Positions 29,822 to 38,020 of a stretch of DNA of 64,000 nt are shown piece by piece. Position 1 is the stretch's first letter. Every line of letters starts with the position of its first letter. This DNA is from Burkholderiaceae bacterium (GTDB lineage Bacteria; Pseudomonadota; Gammaproteobacteria; Burkholderiales; Burkholderiaceae_C), in the NCBI GenBank assembly GCA_023954095.1, contig JAMLIQ010000002.1:1-64000 (forward strand), given 5' to 3'. The notes under the pieces are model-generated. The model worked only from the letters and a program-made list of their open reading frames with translations, ran no database searches and was not told the origin of the DNA. The translations under genes were made by a program, and so were the position numbers.

Positions 29822-31676
29822 TGTCTTCCTCCGTTGGGCATGCCGCCTGATCGTGCAATAGCTTAAGCTTCACGCCTGCCTCGGTGAGGACATAGCGTTG
29901 TTTGGGGGACCGTGGCTTTTCAGGTAGCGTGAGGCGCAGCACGCCGCCAGCCAGCAAAGGCTCAATGTGGGTCGTGACGAAGTGCGGGCGATGGCTGAAA
30001 CCGGCGTAGGCCATCAGTTCTGCCATCGAGCGCGGCACATCTGCAAATCCAATGAGCGTCCGCTGCACATCGGACAACCGATCAAGTGACCGATCAAGCT
30101 CACCCGCATCAAGACCAACTTGATCGGTAGCTTGTTCGGTACGCTGTCCATCACTCGATCCGACTGCAACGTTTTGATTTTCGATGGGGGAATCTGTCGC
30201 ATTCGTCAGGAACCGAGAACGCAGGTGCTCGGCCAGACCGAATAAATTGCCACCTGCGTCTTGCGCCACTAGAAGTGCTTGTACCGCCAGCCGCTGCACA
30301 AGCTGGCGGGCTTCCGCGCCAGACAGGCCGGTAAGCGCCTTCACGTCGGTCACGTCGATCTGGCCCTTGCGGGTGAGGTAGGCGAAGACATCGGCTTCCT
30401 GCGCGGAGAGGTGCGCGCCCAGGCTGGCTTGCGCCAGAACTTGGGCTTCAGTGATGAGCTTTTCCTTGCGCAGGCGCAAGCGGAAGCTCTTTTCGGCTTT
30501 GTGGTTTTCAATCTCGGGCGGCAGGTAGCCCAGCTTGCGCCACCCGTCGAAGATGGCGCGCACGCCAGTGCCGCCCTGATCAGAGAGACCGATGCGGCGG
30601 AAGGCGTTGACGATGCTGGGGTTGCGCACTTCCTTATCGCCGGGGTCGAGCAGTTGTTCGCGCGAGGCAAAGGCGTCGCCGGGGTTGAAAAACTCGGTCT
30701 GATCGCGGAAGAAGCGGATCACCGGCACGCGCGAGGTGTCGCCGAAGTCCTGGTGGATAAGCAGGTTGATGGTTGCTTCGCGGAAGGAGATGTAGTCCGG
30801 CGGATCGTCGTCGCGGCGCATCGTGGCCGCGTCCACGCCGAAAGGCCGCTCACTATGCCGGAAGTAGAACTCGACGATAGATTGCCATGCCCTGATGAGA
30901 TTGTCTTCCACGGTAATGCGGTCGGCCCAACGCACGGCGGAATCGTAGTCGGCGCTGGCGTTGCGGTAGAGCTGCACGTCCACTGCCATGCGCGGCAGCA
31001 CTTGGCGCACGTATTCACCGCTGCCCAGCACCAGAATGGCGGCGCGGGTGGGACGCAGTACGCCGCCTTGCTCGACCAAGAAGCCCCAGTTGCGCAGAAA
31101 GGCGGTGTCATCGGCGGCGATATCCCTGCCGGGGTTGCTGGCGGCAAAGCGCGTGCGATACCAGCGCACGGTGGCTTCATCAAAGCAGCGGCTGGTGTCC
31201 ACGTCCAGCGGCTCGGCGTCGTAGCGGGTGTTCGAGGCATCGCGGATGAAGCGCAGCAGTTCGTCACCGGTGCAGGTGTCGTCGCGACCTCCACGGCGGA
31301 CATGGGCCTTCTTCGGGTTGCCGTCGAGATAAACCGGCTTTTGCTGACGGGTGGCTTCTGGAATGTAAAACGCCAGCACCGTGCCTTCGGGCAGTTGATG
31401 TACGGTACCGTTGATAGGCAGGCGGATGCTGACTTTGTTGACGTCACGCACTTGTCCAAGGAAATCGTTCTGAACCTTGTCGGCATCAGTGACACCGGTG
31501 ACTGCAAACAGGCCGTTGGCCTGTTTGACACCAAACACCAAATGCCCACCCGCCGTGTTGGCAAAGGCACTAACTGTGGACAGCGCATCTTTGGGCACTG
31601 CCCATGACGCTTCCTTGAATTCAATGTCGCTCCATTCGATGGATTGCAGACAGGCTAGTAGTTCGTCTCGCGTCAT
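29811..31676 (-). CDS. AlbA_2 (Schlafen-type) domain ATP-binding regulator-like protein
   Basis: This is a 621-residue protein. Residues ~10-130 form an AlbA_2 domain (WSDIEFKEASWAVPKDALS, then AFANTAGGHLVFGVKQ). A central region (~290-400) resembles the HATPase_c_4 half: EATINLLIHQDFGDTSRVP, FFNPGDAF, RNPSIVNAFRRIGLSDQGGTG. Two winged-helix segments follow: EADVFAYLTRKGQIDVTDVKAL, and one near the end (FADVPRSMAELMAYAGFSHR). Proteins of this build are usually called DNA-binding or transcription regulators; Schlafen-type AlbA_2 domains can also be nucleases. It lies 4 bp after brxC and overlaps the GHKL gene, within the BREX operon. Confidence 0.85.
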   Translation of the reverse strand: MTRDELLACLQSIEWSDIEFKEASWAVPKDALSTVSAFANTAGGHLVFGVKQANGLFAVTGVTDADKVQNDFLGQVRDVNKVSIRLPINGTVHQLPEGTVLAFYIPEATRQQKPVYLDGNPKKAHVRRGGRDDTCTGDELLRFIRDASNTRYDAEPLDVDTSRCFDEATVRWYRTRFAASNPGRDIAADDTAFLRNWGFLVEQGGVLRPTRAAILVLGSGEYVRQVLPRMAVDVQLYRNASADYDSAVRWADRITVEDNLIRAWQSIVEFYFRHSERPFGVDAATMRRDDDPPDYISFREATINLLIHQDFGDTSRVPVIRFFRDQTEFFNPGDAFASREQLLDPGDKEVRNPSIVNAFRRIGLSDQGGTGVRAIFDGWRKLGYLPPEIENHKAEKSFRLRLRKEKLITEAQVLAQASLGAHLSAQEADVFAYLTRKGQIDVTDVKALTGLSGAEARQLVQRLAVQALLVAQDAGGNLFGLAEHLRSRFLTNATDSPIENQNVAVGSSDGQRTEQATDQVGLDAGELDRSLDRLSDVQRTLIGFADVPRSMAELMAYAGFSHRPHFVTTHIEPLLAGGVLRLTLPEKPRSPKQRYVLTEAGVKLKLLHDQAACPTEEDNGH

Positions 31677-31680
31677 GGAG

Positions 31681-34600
31681 TCACTCGATCACGAACCTCA
31701 GCTTGCTGACGTCCTTGCCCTTGCCTCGCTCGCTGATAAGCATGTCGAAGCGCTTGCGCAGTTCTTCTGGCGTGGCGGGTGAACCACCGGCGAGCAGCGT
31801 CTGCCGCAGTTCGCCACTGGTGACGATGATCTTTTCCAACCCGGACAGTGCTTCCTGCACGGCGCTGGCAAAGTCGGCGGTGACCGGCTCCGGCAACTTG
31901 CGCACGGCGAGGAAGGCGTCGATCAGCTTCTTCGACGCAGGTGGCAGCAGGCCAAGACTATCCTGTGTGAACGGGTCTTCCAGGTTCTCCAGCAGGGTCT
32001 GCTGCCAGTTGGCCTGCAACTGATCCAGATCGTCGTCCAGCTTGTGCAGGCGGTTGGCGGCGGGCAGCAGTTCCAGTTGCTCGGCGGACGGTCGGAACTG
32101 GCAGTGCGGGCACACCGGGGTGGCGAGCAAGGTAGGCTCATCCAGCGCAGAGCAGCTCTTCAGGCCGCCCAGTTCATCCTCAAACGCGGTGAGCTGGCTA
32201 GTGGGCATCAGCGATACGTTTGCCAGCACGCGCAGGCCCAGTAGACGGTCGTCGCGACGCAGGGCGTTGCGGGTTTTTTCCTCGGAAACACCCAACCGCG
32301 CTTTGCTGTGGCTGGCGATGTAGGCGGCGATGTAGTCCTTCTTGAGCCTAGCCAGCGTCTGGCGGCCTTCGCCCAGCACGGCGGCGGCGCGCTCTGCTGT
32401 CCGGTCTTCACCCAGTTTGTTGAACAACGCCTTGCGCCCAGCTTCAGCCTGCTTCACCCAGTCGTGGCCGGGCTGCAAGACCATCTCGGCCTGCGACAGA
32501 TATGACGCGGCGCCGCCTAGTTCGCCGATGAGCTCCAGCAGGCGCTCGACGCCCGTGAGCACGTTCAGGTTCTTTTTCTGAATTTCGAGGTCTTCTTGCG
32601 TGACGCGCAGGTTCTTGAGCTTGCCGACGGTGTTGTAGGGCGAGAGCGATTCAATGAACTGCTTGAGCGCATCCAGCCGCGCATGCCAGTCTTTGGCTTC
32701 TTCGTCGCGCAGCAGGTTCTGCCCCCAGAAGCCGAGCTTGCCTTGCTGCAGGTCGGCGCCTGCCTTGAGCACACGCGGCACCAGCGCGCTGACTGCGTCC
32801 TGCAAACGCTTGACTGGTTCCTCCTTTCCTTGAGCCGCTTCCTGCGCCAAACCTGGCGGCAGCTCAAGCAATTCGAACATCGCACGCAACACTGCAAGGT
32901 TGATTTCTTTGGGCGCTTCAAGGTGTTTGAATGCTTTGAGCTCGTCGAGCGAACGTTCGGCCAACAGGGCGAGCTTGCTGGAATCGATCTTGTCGCCGGT
33001 GATGGACAACACGATATCGCCGGAGTACGCCAGCACGCTCAGTACCACGACCAGCAGATCGGGTTCCAACCGCTGCTTGTCGGGGTGGAAATATTCCACG
33101 TCGGTGCTGCCTACGATGAGCTCGTTGCGGTTGAGCACCTGGCCGTGACCCTTTGCTGCAAGCCGCTTCAGCACTTCCTGTGCATAACGCGAGTGTGCTG
33201 GGTCAATACGGTCGCCGTCCAGCATTTCCAGTGCATCCAGCACGGCAGTGGCATCTTTGGTGCGTGCACCACCCGCCAGTGAGCGCAGCGTGCCGGTGAT
33301 GAGGGATTTGCGATTGGCCTCGGTGACCAGCACGGGGAACTTGGGGTATTCGGGCGCAATGTCGGCAAAACGTTGCCCCAAGACCAGGCCCGAGACGATG
33401 CTCACGATGTCACGGAAGTTGATGCGTTCGTCGGCGCCCAGGCGAGCTCGGTCGCGCAGCGATACGCCCTTGGCCCAATCTTGCAGCGTTTTGGCCTTGC
33501 CCTGGTAGGTGACTTCAAAGGCGGTGAGCTGCTTTTCTTGCAGCCATTTGCTCATGCCACGCAAGGCTTCCTGTGCCTTGGACTGATAGACGGCCTTTGC
33601 ACCGCCGCTGGCGGTGGATGCCAAGTCCAGCGCGGCGGCGTACTGCGACAGGTGGCGCTTGTAATTTTCGTCCAGCGCTTTCAGGCGGAAGAACACTTCG
33701 TCCGGCTGCTGGGTATCTGAGAAGCGCGGTTTGTCGAAGGGCTGGATGAAGTAGATGTAGAAATCGCGCTCGGGCTGCGCCGTGGGCCGGTCGTTGGGCG
33801 CGCCGAAGAACAGATAGCCCTGGCGTTCGACACGGTGCTCCTGCCACTCGATCTGGTATTGCCAGATTTGGAAGCCGGGATAGCGCAGGTCGTCGCTGCA
33901 CTCCATCAAGGCCTTGATGGCGCTGTAATAGGCGCGGTCAAGTGCGTCATCGGACAGAGCTTCGGCACGCTTGTCGATCTGGGCGTCGTAGTCGATGTCC
34001 TTCTTGAGGTCAAGGTAGTACTGCTCGGTGTCGGGAGCCTTGGAGATGAACTGGCCATTGACAGTTTTCAGTACCTCGCGCAAAACGGTTTGCACCATCG
34101 AGAGCAGGTTCTCGGCGGGTTCGCCGGGCATATCCTCCACGCCAGGCTGGAACAGGCACAGGGAATCGCGGAGCTCGGCGGCGGTGGGGCCAATGGGAAT
34201 GTGAATATCGCCGCCGGTGGTCAGGCGATGCACGGCCAAGCCGTTTATGACGCGCAGCGCCATTGGCTTGTACGCCGGGCGTGTGAAAGCTTGCTGAATA
34301 CGCGATTCGAGCACCTCGGAGACACGCAGCACTTCCTTGATGTTGGGGTCGGCTTTCAGCACTGAGTTGCCCTTGATCGTGCTCCAGAAGCTTTCAAAGG
34401 CGATCAGTTGCGGGCGGTCGGTGGGTACATCTTGGTCGAGGATGGTCTGCATGGCGGCCTCGATGGTTTTGAGCGCGCCGCGTTTTTCGGTGAAGTGGAT
34501 TTGCTCGAAGGTTTTGAGATAGTCCGGATGAACCGGAAACAAGCGCACGTATTCGTCTATGCGCTCGTTCATGGAGCCGTAGAACTTGGCAAACGGCGTG

Positions 34601-35421
34601 AGGTATTCGCGAATCTTGTTCTGCTGGTCGGCGGACTTCTTGAGCAGGCGCGCAGAGACGACGAAGCTCACGTCCTGACGATCGATCAAAATTTGCGTGA
34701 AGCGCTCGTTGACACGACGAATGCTGTCGGCGACGTGCTGGAAGCGGCCACTGTCGAAGATGGCTTCCTGCACACCTGCCACAAAGCGGAATTTAAGGTG
34801 TTTGGCGACTTCACCGATCTGGCGCAGGATGGCAAGATCGAGCACCAGTTCGTGGTCGCGGCGCGATTGCAGGTATTCGAGGAATTCGTCCACCACCAGC
34901 AGCAAGCCGTGGTTTGGGAATTTGTCACCGAACGCGGCCATCATCTCCTCGAAGGAGTCCTTGTTGTTCAGCTCCTGATCTGCCGCCGGGAAGGTGAAAT
35001 CGACGCCGAGCTTTTTGAGGAAGCGTTCAAGCTGTTGGGTGATGATCTGGCGCAGCGGCATTTGCAAGCCACCGATTTCGATGCGCAGCACCTTGAACTG
35101 CCCGGCGATGGATGCCACCGCATCTACGACCTTCGGATGGCGGATCATCGGCGCGTAGGCCGCGTCCTCAGCCACCAGCGACAGCACCGACATCAAGTGC
35201 GATTTACCAGTGCCATAGTTGCCCACGATGAGCACGCCTTTGTGATCAACTGCTTCATCGAAGCCGAGCTGCGGCACCATGAGTTTGCTGATGCGCTCGG
35301 CCATATCGTCGGAGATGACGAAGGTCGAGACGAGCTTCTTGGCTTCGTCGGGGCGGTCGGCGTCGAGTAGCTGAACCACCGACTCGATTTGCTCGAATTG
35401 GATGAGATCCCTGTATTTCAC
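31681..35421 (-). CDS. brxC: BREX P-loop ATPase BrxC (DUF6079 family)
   Basis: This 1246-residue AAA-type ATPase has Walker A GNYGTGKS (67-74) and Walker B LLLVVDE (173-179), followed by FLEYLQSRRDHELVLDLAILRQIGEVA. The long C-terminal part is mostly helical. A CPHC pair near residue 1110 (TPVCPHCQFRPSAEQ) may be half of a metal site. BrxC/PglY is universal in BREX and hydrolyses ATP in an unknown step. The start follows brxF by 20 bp. Its length of ~1200 residues is normal. Confidence 0.93.
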   Translation of the reverse strand: MKYRDLIQFEQIESVVQLLDADRPDEAKKLVSTFVISDDMAERISKLMVPQLGFDEAVDHKGVLIVGNYGTGKSHLMSVLSLVAEDAAYAPMIRHPKVVDAVASIAGQFKVLRIEIGGLQMPLRQIITQQLERFLKKLGVDFTFPAADQELNNKDSFEEMMAAFGDKFPNHGLLLVVDEFLEYLQSRRDHELVLDLAILRQIGEVAKHLKFRFVAGVQEAIFDSGRFQHVADSIRRVNERFTQILIDRQDVSFVVSARLLKKSADQQNKIREYLTPFAKFYGSMNERIDEYVRLFPVHPDYLKTFEQIHFTEKRGALKTIEAAMQTILDQDVPTDRPQLIAFESFWSTIKGNSVLKADPNIKEVLRVSEVLESRIQQAFTRPAYKPMALRVINGLAVHRLTTGGDIHIPIGPTAAELRDSLCLFQPGVEDMPGEPAENLLSMVQTVLREVLKTVNGQFISKAPDTEQYYLDLKKDIDYDAQIDKRAEALSDDALDRAYYSAIKALMECSDDLRYPGFQIWQYQIEWQEHRVERQGYLFFGAPNDRPTAQPERDFYIYFIQPFDKPRFSDTQQPDEVFFRLKALDENYKRHLSQYAAALDLASTASGGAKAVYQSKAQEALRGMSKWLQEKQLTAFEVTYQGKAKTLQDWAKGVSLRDRARLGADERINFRDIVSIVSGLVLGQRFADIAPEYPKFPVLVTEANRKSLITGTLRSLAGGARTKDATAVLDALEMLDGDRIDPAHSRYAQEVLKRLAAKGHGQVLNRNELIVGSTDVEYFHPDKQRLEPDLLVVVLSVLAYSGDIVLSITGDKIDSSKLALLAERSLDELKAFKHLEAPKEINLAVLRAMFELLELPPGLAQEAAQGKEEPVKRLQDAVSALVPRVLKAGADLQQGKLGFWGQNLLRDEEAKDWHARLDALKQFIESLSPYNTVGKLKNLRVTQEDLEIQKKNLNVLTGVERLLELIGELGGAASYLSQAEMVLQPGHDWVKQAEAGRKALFNKLGEDRTAERAAAVLGEGRQTLARLKKDYIAAYIASHSKARLGVSEEKTRNALRRDDRLLGLRVLANVSLMPTSQLTAFEDELGGLKSCSALDEPTLLATPVCPHCQFRPSAEQLELLPAANRLHKLDDDLDQLQANWQQTLLENLEDPFTQDSLGLLPPASKKLIDAFLAVRKLPEPVTADFASAVQEALSGLEKIIVTSGELRQTLLAGGSPATPEELRKRFDMLISERGKGKDVSKLRFVIE

Positions 35422-35441
35422 GTTTTTGACCTTTTGCTTTC

Positions 35442-35942
35442 TTACTGGCTTTGCACCGTTTCTAAGACGACGATGCCATCGCGGGTGTAGTCGCGGTATT
35501 CGGGATGCCCCAGGCGGGCATACACCAAGCGGTCATCCCGCAGTTCGCCCGGCCACACAGCGACGACACTGCGCGCATGCGCCAGCCGCTTGATGAGGTC
35601 GAGTGGATTGATCTTCAGGCTCGGCTCGAACAGCACTTCGAGGTTGTCGAGCAGCAGTGGCGCGTTGCTGCGAGCGCTGACGGTGATATCGCGCAGCAGC
35701 TCGTTTGCCGAAAAGCCGCGCTCGGAAACGGGTGTGGCCGCCAGCCGCTGCCCCAGCTTCACGCCGACATTTACCGGCAAGGACTGGAGTCGTTCACCCA
35801 ACGAGCGCAGCAACTTGGTCTTGCCGCCATTGCCAGCCAGCAGGATCAACTTGCTCTGAAGATCGCCAACCTCTGCGACCAGCCGCTCAAGCCTGTCGAG
35901 CGCCGGGTTGCTGGAATGAAGTTGCGAGACAGGATGGCTCAC
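35442..35942 (-). CDS. brxF: BREX-3 P-loop protein BrxF
   Basis: This 166-residue protein has a short P-loop-like motif, LILLAGNGGKTKLLRSLGERL (around residues 36-56), and a later LLLDNLEVLF that fits Walker B. BrxF is the small component specific to type 3 BREX and stands first in the core operon, as here. The start overlaps the upstream HTH gene stop (ATGA), and brxC follows after 20 bp. Confidence 0.87.
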   Translation of the reverse strand: MSHPVSQLHSSNPALDRLERLVAEVGDLQSKLILLAGNGGKTKLLRSLGERLQSLPVNVGVKLGQRLAATPVSERGFSANELLRDITVSARSNAPLLLDNLEVLFEPSLKINPLDLIKRLAHARSVVAVWPGELRDDRLVYARLGHPEYRDYTRDGIVVLETVQSQ

Positions 35943-36154
35943 GTCTCCACTCCATCTGGCTTGGAGCGACCGTGCGTGTCAATCCGGCCTGCAATCCAAC
36001 GATCCAGCTCCGTACGTCGGAAGCGCCACGTGCCGCCCAACTTGAAGGCCGGAATTTGGCCGTTGGCTGCAAGGCGATAAACCGTTCGTCGCCCAGCCTT
36101 CAGATAGGCGGCGACTTCGTCGATGGTAAGGATTTCATCGGACGGTTCGTTCAT
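35939..36154 (-). CDS. Excisionase-family helix-turn-helix protein at the head of the BREX operon
   Basis: This 71-residue protein (MNEPSDEILTIDEVAAYLKAG) is a MerR/excisionase-like DNA-binding domain: TIDEVAAYLKAGRRTVYRLA is the HTH, and PAFKLGGTWRFRRTELDRWIAG the wing. Longer versions starting at ATG 36220 or 36259 are possible but less family-like. It overlaps brxF by 4 bases, so it is translated with the system and is a plausible regulator. Type 3 loci often have such a gene here. An inverted repeat lies just upstream (36187-36204). Confidence 0.82.
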   Translation of the reverse strand: MNEPSDEILTIDEVAAYLKAGRRTVYRLAANGQIPAFKLGGTWRFRRTELDRWIAGRIDTHGRSKPDGVET

Positions 36155-36186
36155 GTCAATGTCGGCGGGGTGCGTGTGAATTTGTG

Positions 36187-36204
36187 CAATCTTGGCACAG
36201 ATTG
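36187..36204. promoter_or_regulatory. Candidate operator: CAATCT-TGGCAC-AGATTG
   Basis: A perfect 6-bp inverted repeat 33 bp upstream of the HTH start codon, overlapped by a TTGGCA direct repeat (36193 and 36203). It overlaps a possible minus-strand promoter (TTGCCA, 18 bp, CAAATT). It could be the binding site of the HTH protein or of an upstream regulator. Confidence 0.35.
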
Positions 36205-36722
36205 GCAATGTATCGAACATGGAGGCACTCAGCCCATTCTGACGAGCATCTGGGGGCACGTTCCTTCAGCAACCAAGGCGCGCTGCCACAAAGTACATGC
36301 CGCACCAGTAAGCCCCACCGGCGCTGAACTCGCAATACGCAGGCTGCTGTGGCAACACCATCACGGCACCATATCGGCACCAATCCATACCCTTCATGGC
36401 GCGAAACTTCACCTATGTCGTCCGGTTCGTCACCCTGGCGGCACCTGCGTGGCGCTCTCACGGTACCTTCGTGTCTCGCTGGCCAACAATGGCAGCACGC
36501 CACGGCGGCACCACGATAACGCCGTGGAAGCACGCCTATGACACCGCCATATCACCTTGATGGGACATTGCCACCGAAGATGCTCGTTTTGACGATGACG
36601 ACACCATGCGGACACTTGTACGGCACCAGCACGACACGCTGATAGCGCCGATCTGGCGCCTTTGTAGCACCGTACCTGGACGCAAGGCGGCACAAATAAC
36701 ACCTGTCCCCAACGCCAATCGC

Positions 36723-36763
36723 CCCCATTCTTTGTGCTGGTCGAGGAAGCACAAAGAATGGGG
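36723..36763. repeat. Perfect 16-bp hairpin
   Basis: CCCCATTCTTTGTGCT and its exact complement around loop GGTCGAGGA. No T-run follows on either strand. It may be a recombination scar, an attC-like structure or a regulator site. Confidence 0.7.
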
Positions 36764-36977
36764 CCGCTGGGTCAGATTTAGGGAGAAATCGGACACGGCG
36801 GCATCCTGGGGACAAAACCATTCATTCTTGCGTCCAAGGCGACGGCACCATTTGCGGCCACTTGCCGCATTGCCGCCACTCGCGGTCTTGGGGTCTGAAG
36901 TACCGACGTCACCGTGGTACCAATCCACACCAGCTCACCGATCCTTGAGATCGGGAGAATTTATCGCATCAAATGAG

Positions 36978-37688
36978 CTACCGAATGCGCCCTGCCCGTG
37001 CGTGGTCAAACTTCCCCGGCTGAATGCAGCCGCCGTTCATGTCAGTCACACCGCAAAACCCCACGCCAAAGGCCGCAAACGCCAACCGCACCCAATCACG
37101 GCTGTAGTCCAGACAGTCATGGTGGTGGCCGTGGAATGCCTTGCCCACACGCAGGCTGCGCGCCAATTCGTCAATGGCCTCAAAGCCATGCGGGTGGGCG
37201 CTGGGTGCCTCGTGTGTCACCAGGATGTCGGCGTGCTGTGAAACCAGGCCAAAGTAATCCTCCGGGAAGATGGAGCTGCGGTGCTTGCGCGGCAGCCCAT
37301 CGCGCCAGCGATTGCCCCTTCCGCAGCGCGCAGTGAATTCCTTGGCGCTCTCGTACAGCCAGTCCACCGGCGGCATCCATACCTGCCCTCGGAACACACC
37401 GCCCAACCCGGCAATGCGCACACCATCGACCAGGGCAACGCGCCCATGTAAGTTCCTGTCTGCCAAGGCTGAGCCAAACAGGTGGTCATAGTCGGCATCG
37501 GAATCCGTGTCATGGTTGCCATGGATAAACCAGACTTCGGTCATTCCCAGGATGGAGTCCAACTCGGCATCCAACGGACGTTGTGCCTGCAAGTCGCCCA
37601 AGAAGACGATGGCTGACGGGCGATCTCTGGAGACGGTCTCCAGCACATGCCGGAAATGGCCGTGGGTGTCGCCAAAGAAGTAAATCAC
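36978..37688 (-). CDS. Metallophosphoesterase
   Basis: This 236-residue calcineurin-like phosphoesterase has all the metal motifs: GDTHG (6-10), FLGD (about 29-32), GNHD, VTHEAPSAHPHG and GHHHDC. These enzymes cleave phosphomono- or diesters using two metal ions; the substrate cannot be read from the sequence. Its start overlaps the stop of the small upstream gene (37685-37688, ATGA), so the two are coupled. It neighbours the BREX operon in the same direction but is separated by ~820 bp. Confidence 0.88.
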   Translation of the reverse strand: MIYFFGDTHGHFRHVLETVSRDRPSAIVFLGDLQAQRPLDAELDSILGMTEVWFIHGNHDTDSDADYDHLFGSALADRNLHGRVALVDGVRIAGLGGVFRGQVWMPPVDWLYESAKEFTARCGRGNRWRDGLPRKHRSSIFPEDYFGLVSQHADILVTHEAPSAHPHGFEAIDELARSLRVGKAFHGHHHDCLDYSRDWVRLAFAAFGVGFCGVTDMNGGCIQPGKFDHARAGRIR

Positions 37689-37966
37689 TGCGCTCCCCTT
37701 GGCGGGACAACGTCCACGTTGACCAGCACATCTTGCCGGGTCAGTGCCCGAGGCAGAGTCTGGCCCGCGTGCTGCAGCAGAGCGGCGATTTCATCCTGGC
37801 GCGTCATCTTCTGTTCGGGCGTCCATTGGCTGGCATAGCCCATCTTGAACAGCAACGCCCACTCCCGACGAAGGCCGTCGGCCTGCTTCTGACCCATGGG
37901 CTGGGCATTGTTGGCTGTCATCTTCATCTCCCACAAAGGAATGTTGCCTCCAGCACGGGCTTGCAT
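37685..37966 (-). CDS. Small protein of unknown function coupled to the metallophosphoesterase
   Basis: Up to 93 residues; the start is ambiguous (ATG at 37966, 37924 or 37918). The best Shine-Dalgarno (GGGAG) precedes the ATG at 37918, which begins MTANNAQPMGQKQADGL. The core LRREWALLFKMGYASQWTPEQKMTRQDEIAALLQHAG looks like a small helical soluble protein. Its stop overlaps the phosphoesterase start. I do not recognise a family. It is divergent from the next operon. Confidence 0.65.
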   Translation of the reverse strand: MQARAGGNIPLWEMKMTANNAQPMGQKQADGLRREWALLFKMGYASQWTPEQKMTRQDEIAALLQHAGQTLPRALTRQDVLVNVDVVPPRGAQ

Positions 37967-37985
37967 GGAACAGCAATTTCATGGA

Positions 37986-38000
37986 TAGTTAGTTTAACTA
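37986..38000. promoter_or_regulatory. Candidate operator TAGTTA-GTT-TAACTA in a divergent promoter region
   Basis: A perfect 6-bp inverted repeat in an AT-rich 54-bp gap between divergent genes, 20 bp before the start of the 38021 gene, which has a DNA-binding-like N-terminus. Confidence 0.45.
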
Positions 38001-38020
38001 GTGTTATTAATTAAACAAGC

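Larger units (their letters stand above)
36155..36977. other. Long non-coding gap upstream of BREX with repeated CGG(C/T)ACC motif and a 16-bp hairpin
   Basis: No convincing gene is seen; the open frames have non-protein-like composition. CGG(C/T)ACC occurs at 36364, 36375, 36439, 36461, 36506, 36621 and 36843 on the plus strand, in mixed reading frames, so it is not a coding repeat. A perfect 16-bp stem (36723-36763) and a 6-bp palindromic pair CCGATC/GATCGG (36938-36954) are also present. The region must contain the BREX promoter. Confidence 0.6.

Noticed and set aside
36364-36849. CRISPR array
   Set aside because: The repeated motif is only 7 bp, irregularly spaced (11 to 222 bp), and there are no cas genes nearby.
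36536-36928. 130-codon minus-strand open frame in the gap upstream of BREX
   Set aside because: Trp/Cys/Ser-rich, non-protein-like sequence that reads through the 16-bp hairpin; no ribosome-binding site.
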